This document shows, piece after piece, positions 57,993 to 64,000 of a stretch of 64,000 bases of DNA. The notes beneath the pieces were generated by a model. The model worked only from the letters and a program-made list of their open reading frames with translations. It ran no database searches and had not been told where the DNA came from. Within the stretch, counting starts at the first letter, position 1. Every line of letters begins with the position of its first letter. Where the stretch lies: assembly GCF_029076695.1 (NCBI RefSeq), contig NZ_JARFIK010000002.1, positions 620,001 to 684,000 on the forward strand, written 5' to 3'. The position numbers were made by a program, and so were the translations under genes. The DNA is from Adlercreutzia equolifaciens. Its GTDB lineage: Bacteria; Actinomycetota; Coriobacteriia; Coriobacteriales; Eggerthellaceae.

Positions 57993-59048
57993 ATGTCATT
58001 CCTTGATGTGTTTTCGAGTCTGACGGGCCAAATGTCGGCGGACATGGCCATCGACCTGGGAACTGCCAATACCCTTGTTGCCATTACCGGCGAGGGCATC
58101 GTCATCAACGAGCCTTCCGTCGTTGCCATTGAGAAATCCACCCATCGCGTGCTGGCGGTCGGCCACGAGGCCAAGAACATGATCAACCACACGCCCGATG
58201 CGTTCTCGGCCGAGCATCCCCTGAAAGACGGCGTCATTGCCGACTACGATGTGACCGAGGCCATGCTCTCGGCCTTCATCAACAAGGCTTCCGAGCGCAA
58301 GTACCCCTGGCAGCCCAAGCCCCGCATCGTCATCTGCATTCCCTGCGGTGCCACCTCGGTGGAGAAGCGCGCGGTGTTCGAGGCGGCCATTCAGGCCGGC
58401 GCGCGCCAGGCCTACCTCATCGAGGAGCCCATGGCGGCGGCCATGGGTGCCGATCTGCCCGTTACCGAGCCCACGGGCTCCATGGTGGTGGACATCGGCG
58501 GCGGCACCACCGAGGTGGCCGTCATCTCCCTGGGCGGTATCGTTACTTCCAGCTCGCTGCGCTTGGCGGGCAATCGCCTGGACGAGGCCATCGCCATGCA
58601 CCTGCGCGACCTGCTGGGCATCAAGATCGGCGAGCGCACGGCCGAGGTCATCAAGATCAAGATCGGCTCCATCCTGCCCTTCGAGGACGGCCGCGAGCGC
58701 GATATGATCATCTCGGGCCAGGACGTCTACACCGAGCAGCCCAAAGAGGTTACCATCCAGTCCGAGGACGTGCGCGCGGCTCTGCAGGCGCCTATCGAGG
58801 AAATGGTGCTCCACATCAAGGACACCTTCAAGACCACTAACCCCGATCTGGCCTCCGATATCATCCAGAACGGCATTCTGCTGACGGGCGGCGGCGGCCT
58901 GCTGTCGGGTCTGGACCGCTATCTTACCGACAAGTTGGAAATTCCCGTGTGGGTGTCCGAGACGGCGCTTACCAACGTGGTGTCCGGCTGCCTGAAGGTG
59001 CTGGAAACCCCCACGGCCCTGAAGCAGACCCTCATGCGCTCCAAGTAG
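57993..59048 (+). CDS. mreB: Rod shape-determining protein MreB
   Basis: 351 residues, an actin-like ATPase. Phosphate loops are IDLGTANTLV and VVDIGGGTTEVAVISLGG; IPCGATSVEKRA and GGGGLLSGLDRYL are conserved. MreB filaments under the membrane steer lateral wall synthesis. ATG at 57993 gives MSFLDVFSSLTGQ and the usual amphipathic start; an in-frame ATG at 57939 is upstream of the likely transcript start. First gene of mreB-mreC-mreD-mrdA-rodA, which implies a rod-shaped cell, unlike actinobacteria that grow from the poles without MreB. Confidence 0.96.
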   Translation: MSFLDVFSSLTGQMSADMAIDLGTANTLVAITGEGIVINEPSVVAIEKSTHRVLAVGHEAKNMINHTPDAFSAEHPLKDGVIADYDVTEAMLSAFINKASERKYPWQPKPRIVICIPCGATSVEKRAVFEAAIQAGARQAYLIEEPMAAAMGADLPVTEPTGSMVVDIGGGTTEVAVISLGGIVTSSSLRLAGNRLDEAIAMHLRDLLGIKIGERTAEVIKIKIGSILPFEDGRERDMIISGQDVYTEQPKEVTIQSEDVRAALQAPIEEMVLHIKDTFKTTNPDLASDIIQNGILLTGGGGLLSGLDRYLTDKLEIPVWVSETALTNVVSGCLKVLETPTALKQTLMRSK

Positions 59049-59061
59049 GTCTTCCGCTTTC

Positions 59062-60096
59062 ATGGCTCTTAACTTTCAGAACAACGCGCCGGCCCCTGGG
59101 GGCCGGCTTCCCCTTATTATCACCCTCGTGCTTTCGCTCGTGTGCCTTGGCATCTACGGAAGCGAGGGCGCCGAGGGACCGCTTCACCGCGTGCAGGCCA
59201 CCGTGGAGGGGCTGGTGGCTCCGCTGCAGCTGGCCGGCGCCCCCTTGGGAAGCGCGGTAGAAGGCGCCGAGCAGGCTGCCGAAGAGCAGGGGGCCGACGA
59301 AGAGACCCTGGCCACTTTGCGGGCTCAGAACGCCGAGCTTACCCAGGCCCTTACCCAGGCCGAGGAGTATCGCCTCGAGGCCCAGCGCCTGCAGGCCCTG
59401 CTCAACTTGAAGGACACCTACGACATCGACGGCGTGGCGGCCCGCGTTATCGGGCGCAGCACCGATGCTTGGAACCAGACCATCACCTTGGATATGGGTA
59501 CCTCCGACGGGGTGGAGACGGGCCTGACCGTGATGGGCCCCTACGGCGTAATCGGCCAGGTTATTTCCGTGTCCGGCGGCAACTGCCGGGTGCGCCTGCT
59601 CACCGACCCGCAGTCGGGGGCGGCCGCCCTGGTGCAGCAAAGCCGCGCCGAGGGCATTGTGCGCGGCTCGCTCGACGGTCTGCTCTATCTGGAGAACATC
59701 GGCGCCGACGTGAACATCCAGGTGGGCGATGTGGTGCTCACCAGCGGCTTGGGCGGCAGCTACACCCGCGGCCTGCTCATCGGCACCGTGGCCCGCGTGG
59801 AGGGCAGCGCCGGCAACGATTCCCGCCGCATTGTGGTGGCCCCCAATGACTCGGTGACGCTGCTTCAGGAGGCCCTCGTGGTGTTCAGCGCGGCCTCTGA
59901 CGCCGCCGAGCGCACCTTGGCCACGCCCTCTGATGGCGAAGGCGCCGAAGGGGAGAACGGCCAGGACGACGCCAATGGCGGCGACGGCCAGGATGACGGT
60001 GCCTCTCAAGAGGGCGATGCCGGGTCCGAGGGCTCCCAAGAGGGCGACGCTGAAGGCTCGGGCGATACCGCTGGCGACGAGGGAGGGGAGGCCTGA
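59062..60096 (+). CDS. mreC: Rod shape-determining protein MreC
   Basis: 344 residues. One N-terminal membrane helix (about 14-32) and a coiled coil (70-105; LRAQNAELTQALTQAEEYR) lead to the double beta-barrel domain (VIGRSTDAWNQTITLD, VMGPYGVIGQV, LTDPQSGAAALV, VLTSGLGGSYTRGLLIG). The last 65 residues are an Asp/Gly/Glu-rich tail outside the family core. MreC couples MreB to PBP2 and RodA. It starts 13 bases after mreB and overlaps mreD. Confidence 0.92.
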   Translation: MALNFQNNAPAPGGRLPLIITLVLSLVCLGIYGSEGAEGPLHRVQATVEGLVAPLQLAGAPLGSAVEGAEQAAEEQGADEETLATLRAQNAELTQALTQAEEYRLEAQRLQALLNLKDTYDIDGVAARVIGRSTDAWNQTITLDMGTSDGVETGLTVMGPYGVIGQVISVSGGNCRVRLLTDPQSGAAALVQQSRAEGIVRGSLDGLLYLENIGADVNIQVGDVVLTSGLGGSYTRGLLIGTVARVEGSAGNDSRRIVVAPNDSVTLLQEALVVFSAASDAAERTLATPSDGEGAEGENGQDDANGGDGQDDGASQEGDAGSEGSQEGDAEGSGDTAGDEGGEA

Positions 60097-60620
60097 TGAT
60101 TCTTTCCCGTGAGACCGTGGCCGGCATCATCGGCGGCCTTATTGCGGTGCTGCTGCAAATCATTGTGGCGCCGGCCCTTACCCTGTTTGCGGCGATTCCC
60201 AATTTTATCGTTGCGTTTTGTGTGGTGCGGGCCGTTGTGTGCCCCCATCAGGCGGGCGCGGTGTTACCGTTCGTGCTCGGACTTCTCTTCGATCTGATCG
60301 GGGGAGGCCCGGTGGGAGGCATGGCGCTTGTGCTCGTGCTGGTAACATTTGCCGCTTCCCGCGCCTTTATGGCCCTGAACAACGATACGCTGTTCATGCC
60401 CGTGGCGATTATGCTGCTCTCGATCGTCGTGGTCGAGCTGCTCTACGGCATTATCGTGGTGGCCTGCGGCGCCGGGGTGCCCCTCGGCGAGGCGCTGCTC
60501 TATCGCGCGCTGCCCTGCATGCTCTACGACGGCATTATCGCCCTGCTGCTCTATCCGATTGCTATTCGCGTGATGGTCGGAAAGCCCTTGGGACAGCCGG
60601 GGACGCCGATCCTGCGCTAG
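60096..60620 (+). CDS. mreD: Rod shape-determining protein MreD
   Basis: 174 residues, five or six membrane helices. GLLFDLIGGGPVGGMALVLVL is cut here to its core GLLFDLIGGGPVGG, the MreD hallmark. An integral membrane partner of MreC. The ATG shares its A with the mreC stop, so the genes are coupled. Confidence 0.88.
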   Translation: MILSRETVAGIIGGLIAVLLQIIVAPALTLFAAIPNFIVAFCVVRAVVCPHQAGAVLPFVLGLLFDLIGGGPVGGMALVLVLVTFAASRAFMALNNDTLFMPVAIMLLSIVVVELLYGIIVVACGAGVPLGEALLYRALPCMLYDGIIALLLYPIAIRVMVGKPLGQPGTPILR

Positions 60621-60635
60621 GGAAGGGGTTGCCCC

Positions 60636-62804
60636 GTGCTGGTTGCCGTCGTTACGGCTCTTATCGCTGCCCTCATTGCCGTGGTGGTCATTGCCGCGGT
60701 GTTTGTGGTGCGCGCGCGCCGCTCCACCCCTCAAGTAGGGGCGAAGAAGGGCGTGAGCCAGGTGGACACCGTGGGCGTGGGCTCGTCCTCGTTCGCGCGG
60801 CAGAGCGCGGCCAAGGCGGCCCGCGACGGCGAGGTGACGGTGTCTTCCTCGGAAACCTCGGCCAACGCCAAGCCCTCCGACGGCATGACGCGCCGCTTCT
60901 TCGGCCTGGGCATCTTGTCCGCCGGCATTTTGGGCGTGCTCACCACGAAGCTCTGGTCCATGCAGATTCTCGATAACTCCGAATACGCCCATGCGGCCGA
61001 GGAGAACCTCTACACCACCGTGAACACGCCGGCACCGCGCGGCTGCATCTACGATCGCAACGGCGTGCCGCTGGTGATCAATCGCTCCACCCAGGCCGTG
61101 CTGGCCGACCCCGAGGTGGCCGACAACCGCGATGTCATTCGCCGGCTGGCCACGGTGCTCGGGCTGCCCGCTAACGTGGTGGCCCAGCGCATTGCCGATT
61201 CGTCGGCCGGCGCTCAAAGCCTGCGCGTGGTAGCCGACGATGTGCGGCTGCGCGACGTGGCCTTCATTGCCGAGCACGCCGATGCCTTCCCCGGTATCAC
61301 CGTGGAGGAGCGCAGCGAGCGCGAGTATCCCTACGGGGCTCTGGCCGCTCACGTGCTGGGCTACACGGGCTCTCCGACGAAAAACCAACTGGAAGAGAAG
61401 CGCGAGGGCCGCGACCTGTTGGCCATCGACACGGTGGGCGCCGCAGGCATCGAGGCCACCTACGACGACGTGCTTTCGGGGGATCACGGTGAGCGGCTGG
61501 TCATGGTAGACGCCGGGGGAGCCGTGGTGTCGGTCATGAGCGAGACGCAGCCCTCCAAGGGCTCCGACATATATCTCACCCTGGATGCCAAGGCCCAGTA
61601 CGTAGCCGACAAGGCTCTGGCCGATCTGATTGCCCCCTACGGTGTTATCGGCGGGGGCAAGGGCACGAAGGGCGCCGTAGTGGCCCTGGACGTGCGCGAT
61701 GGCGCGGTGCTGGTCATGTCCAGCTTTCCCACCTTCGACCCCACCAACTTCACCGGCTCCATTCCCGATGAGCTTTGGGAAATCTACCGGCGCCCCACCG
61801 CCTATGCGCCGCTCAACAACAACTGCATCAGCGGCCAGTTCATGGCCGCCTCCACCTTTAAGGCCTTCACCTCTTTGGCCGGGCTCGAATATGGCTACGC
61901 CAATGAGGGCAGCACCTGGAACTGCACGGGCAAGTGGGACGGCTTCGGCTCCGGTGACGTGCAGAAATGCTGGAACCACGATGGCCACGGCACCCTGGAT
62001 TTGCATGGCGGCATCGTGAACTCCTGCGACACCGTCTTCTACGAAATCGGCAAGGCCTTCTACGATCACGGCCCCGAGGGCTCTGGCGAGGTATCCGAGA
62101 CCGCTATGCAGGACTATGTGTCGCAGTTCGGTTTCGGCAGCCAAACTGGCGTCGATTTGGGCGGTGAGGCTTCGGGCGTGGTGCCCACCCCGGCGTGGAA
62201 GGCCGAGACGTTCCGCAATCGCCCCGCCGACGGCGTGTGGCGCGGCGGCGATTACACGAACCTGGTCATCGGCCAGGGCGATCTGCTGGTCACGCCCATG
62301 CAGGTAGCCTGCGCCTATGCGGCCATTGCCACGGGTCACGTGATGAAGCCGCACCTGCTGGAAGAAGTGCGCAACGGCCAGGGCGACACCGTCGTCACCT
62401 ACCAGCCCGAGGTGTCCCGCACCCCCGAAGTGACCGAGTCGCACCTCAATTACGTGCGCGACTCCCTGCACGACATGATCAAGGAATCCCACAGCGTGGC
62501 GCCCCTCTTCGCCGAGGAGGGCATCGATGCGGCGGGCAAGTCGGGCACCGGCGAGCGCCAGGACCGCAACGATACGGCCTGGTTCGTGGCCTACGCGCCC
62601 TATGATGATCCGAAGTACGTGGTAGCCTGCGTTATCGAGGATGGCGGCGGCGGTTCCGATACGGCGGCCCCCATCGTGGCCGAGGTCATGGGTGCCCTGT
62701 TCGATTCCGAAAACGGCAAGTCAGATGTGAGCATCGAGCGGTTGCCCGGCTCGACGGGCGAGTCCGTGGAGATCAGCGTCGACTCCGGCGCGCGAACGGA
62801 CTAG
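60636..62804 (+). CDS. mrdA: Penicillin-binding protein 2 (class B transpeptidase)
   Basis: 722 residues. Active serine S406 in ASTFKAF, second motif SCD at 463-465, and K635-S-G in AGKSGTG. A dimerisation region (RGCIYDRNGVPLV) is conserved. The enzyme cross-links peptidoglycan during elongation, with RodA. Unusual N-terminus: a first membrane helix (1-26) and a 55-residue linker precede the usual PBP2 start, MTRRFFGLGILSAG, which carries its own membrane helix near 85-105. The GTG at 60636 follows GGAAGGGG at good spacing, so the extension is probably real; an internal start near residue 84 has no strong ribosome site. Confidence 0.93.
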   Translation: MLVAVVTALIAALIAVVVIAAVFVVRARRSTPQVGAKKGVSQVDTVGVGSSSFARQSAAKAARDGEVTVSSSETSANAKPSDGMTRRFFGLGILSAGILGVLTTKLWSMQILDNSEYAHAAEENLYTTVNTPAPRGCIYDRNGVPLVINRSTQAVLADPEVADNRDVIRRLATVLGLPANVVAQRIADSSAGAQSLRVVADDVRLRDVAFIAEHADAFPGITVEERSEREYPYGALAAHVLGYTGSPTKNQLEEKREGRDLLAIDTVGAAGIEATYDDVLSGDHGERLVMVDAGGAVVSVMSETQPSKGSDIYLTLDAKAQYVADKALADLIAPYGVIGGGKGTKGAVVALDVRDGAVLVMSSFPTFDPTNFTGSIPDELWEIYRRPTAYAPLNNNCISGQFMAASTFKAFTSLAGLEYGYANEGSTWNCTGKWDGFGSGDVQKCWNHDGHGTLDLHGGIVNSCDTVFYEIGKAFYDHGPEGSGEVSETAMQDYVSQFGFGSQTGVDLGGEASGVVPTPAWKAETFRNRPADGVWRGGDYTNLVIGQGDLLVTPMQVACAYAAIATGHVMKPHLLEEVRNGQGDTVVTYQPEVSRTPEVTESHLNYVRDSLHDMIKESHSVAPLFAEEGIDAAGKSGTGERQDRNDTAWFVAYAPYDDPKYVVACVIEDGGGGSDTAAPIVAEVMGALFDSENGKSDVSIERLPGSTGESVEISVDSGARTD

Positions 62805-62813
62805 GGGAGCGCC

Positions 62814-64000
62814 ATGGCAGAACTTCCTCAGATTCATTCGGTGCACCATCACGCCTCCCATGCGGCCCATGGCGCCTCGTCGCGCTCCGAGCGTCCCTCG
62901 CTGTTCTCGTGGCTCAATCCGCCGCTGCTCATTGTGGTGGGGCTGCTGGTCAGCTACGGCCTTTTGGTGTGCTGGTCGGCCGTGCAGGGCCTTGAGAAGT
63001 ACAGCTTCAACCGCCAGCTGATGTGCGTGCTCATCGGTCTGGTGCTCATGGTCATCGTGTGGCGCTTCGACTATCGGCGTCTGGCCAACCTCACCACGGC
63101 GCTGCTGGCGCTCAACGTCATCCTCATTCTGTCTCCCCATATACCGGGCTTGGGCACCGACGCCGGTATGGGGGCGAAGTCGTGGATCAAGGTGGGCATG
63201 CAGGTGCAGCCCGGCGAGTTCGCGAAGGTCACCGTCATCTTGTACGCGGCCAGCTTGGTGGCCCGCTACGGAGGTACCCTCGATGACGTGCGCGAGTACT
63301 GCAAGGTGGTCGGGCTCTTGCTCGTGCCCTTCCTCTGTGTGATGACCCAGCCCGACCTGGGCACGGGCCTGGTGTACCTGGCCATTTCGGCGGCCGTCCT
63401 GGTTATGGGCGGCGCGAAGGCCCGGTATCTGCTCATCACCTTGGCTCTGGGCATTGCCGCCATTGCCGCGGTGTTCGCCGTGGACGAGTTGCTCAAGTAC
63501 GAAACCTCGCCGGGGCAGTACGAGTATCGTCTTCTGAAGAACTACCAGCGCAGCCGTCTTTTCGTGTTCTTGAACCCCGATGCCGACTTGTCCGGCGACG
63601 GCTACAACCTGGCCCAGGCGAAGATTGCCATCGGTTCGGGCGGCCTGTTCGGCAAGGGGCTTTTGAACGCCACTCAGTCCACCCATGGCTTTCTTCCCGA
63701 GGCGCCCACCGATTTCGTGTTCTGCGTGCTGGCCGAGGAGTTCGGCTTCGTGGGCGTGGTGGCCCTCATCGCGCTCTACGGCGCGCTCATTGCCGTCTGC
63801 CTGTCCGTGGCGCGCGGCGCCGATAACCTCTACGGCATGCTCATCGTCATGGGCGTCATCGGCATGTGGCTCTTCCAAATTTTGGAGAACATCGGCATGG
63901 ACTGCGGCCTCATGCCCATTACCGGCATTCCGCTGCCCTTTGTGAGCTACGGCTCCTCGTTTATGATCGTGAACTTTGTGTTGGTCGGACTCATCGGCTC
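62814..64000 (+). CDS. rodA: Peptidoglycan glycosyltransferase RodA (partial, cut by window end)
   Basis: 395 codons are visible with no stop before the right edge. After a His/Ser-rich cytoplasmic N-terminus (1-28) come many membrane helices. The SEDS-family signatures are SWIKVGMQVQPGEFAKV, QPDLGTGLVYLA, YQRSRLFVFLNPDAD and the final PLPFVSYGSSFM. RodA polymerises glycan strands from lipid II and pairs with PBP2 from the preceding gene. The ATG at 62814 follows AGGGGAG. Only the last part should be missing. Confidence 0.93.
   Translation, partial: MAELPQIHSVHHHASHAAHGASSRSERPSLFSWLNPPLLIVVGLLVSYGLLVCWSAVQGLEKYSFNRQLMCVLIGLVLMVIVWRFDYRRLANLTTALLALNVILILSPHIPGLGTDAGMGAKSWIKVGMQVQPGEFAKVTVILYAASLVARYGGTLDDVREYCKVVGLLLVPFLCVMTQPDLGTGLVYLAISAAVLVMGGAKARYLLITLALGIAAIAAVFAVDELLKYETSPGQYEYRLLKNYQRSRLFVFLNPDADLSGDGYNLAQAKIAIGSGGLFGKGLLNATQSTHGFLPEAPTDFVFCVLAEEFGFVGVVALIALYGALIAVCLSVARGADNLYGMLIVMGVIGMWLFQILENIGMDCGLMPITGIPLPFVSYGSSFMIVNFVLVGLIG

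Noticed and set aside
60264-62492. A 742-codon minus-strand open frame opposite mrdA
   Set aside because: Shadow frame, His-rich with no recognisable domain.

Overview
The window is high-GC chromosomal DNA from a rod-shaped, anaerobic actinobacterium. I read it as class Coriobacteriia, most likely family Eggerthellaceae. This rests on an actinobacterial order of conserved genes (rsmD, SepIVA-like, yceD, rpmF, plsX, rnc, smc), many GTG starts with strong AGGAGG ribosome sites, a MalT-like LuxR regulator next to a redox cluster, a c-heme lipoprotein, a molybdenum hydroxylase and a group 3b-like [NiFe] hydrogenase. The species is not identified. No rRNA, CRISPR array, prophage or transposase was seen.

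Layout. 0.1-15.3 kb is housekeeping: zinc-ribbon protein, rpmB, Asp23/FakA pair, recG, rsmD, SepIVA-like, yceD, a ClC channel, rpmF, plsX, rnc, smc. 15.4-28.4 kb is the most distinctive part: MocA-like cytidylyltransferase, SufS, SufU, a large LuxR-type ATPase regulator, then a Tat-exported three-subunit molybdenum hydroxylase of PaoABC-like layout, a protein I cannot identify, a diheme c-type lipoprotein, an XdhC-type maturation factor and a rhodanese lipoprotein. 28.6-32.3 kb has a membrane glycosyltransferase, comF and an orphan solute-binding lipoprotein. 32.4-34.2 kb is a minimal SmsC/SmsB (SufC/SufB-like) pair. 34.4-40.4 kb has an M16C protease, two membrane-anchored proteins and the infC-rpmI-rplT operon. 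40.5-53.7 kb is mixed: a NifX/NifB-like domain protein, a DEAD helicase, lipid and cell-surface glycosyltransferases, tRNA-Glu(UUC), GtrA, diacylglycerol kinase, a GH46 chitosanase, tRNA-Arg(CCG), rlmD, cyclophilin, a TPR protein, ndk and a secreted NlpC/P60-like protein. 53.8-57.9 kb is a four-gene [NiFe] hydrogenase in beta-gamma-delta-alpha order. 58.0 kb to the right edge is the rod elongasome operon mreB-mreC-mreD-mrdA-rodA, with rodA cut by the edge.

How the parts fit. The 15.4-28.4 kb block reads as one locus for building and wiring an exported Mo enzyme: MocA makes the cytosine dinucleotide form of Moco, SufS could supply sulfur for XdhC-mediated sulfuration, SufS/SufU (with SmsCB 15 kb away) supply Fe-S clusters, the Tat signal exports the folded complex, and the c-heme lipoprotein could take its electrons at the cell surface. 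The substrate is unknown, and by eye the large subunit lacks residues that are normally catalytic in this family.

Three families of palindromic repeats are dispersed through the window: two between genes, and a third that appears once between genes and once as a long inverted repeat inside the xdhC-like coding sequence without breaking the frame.
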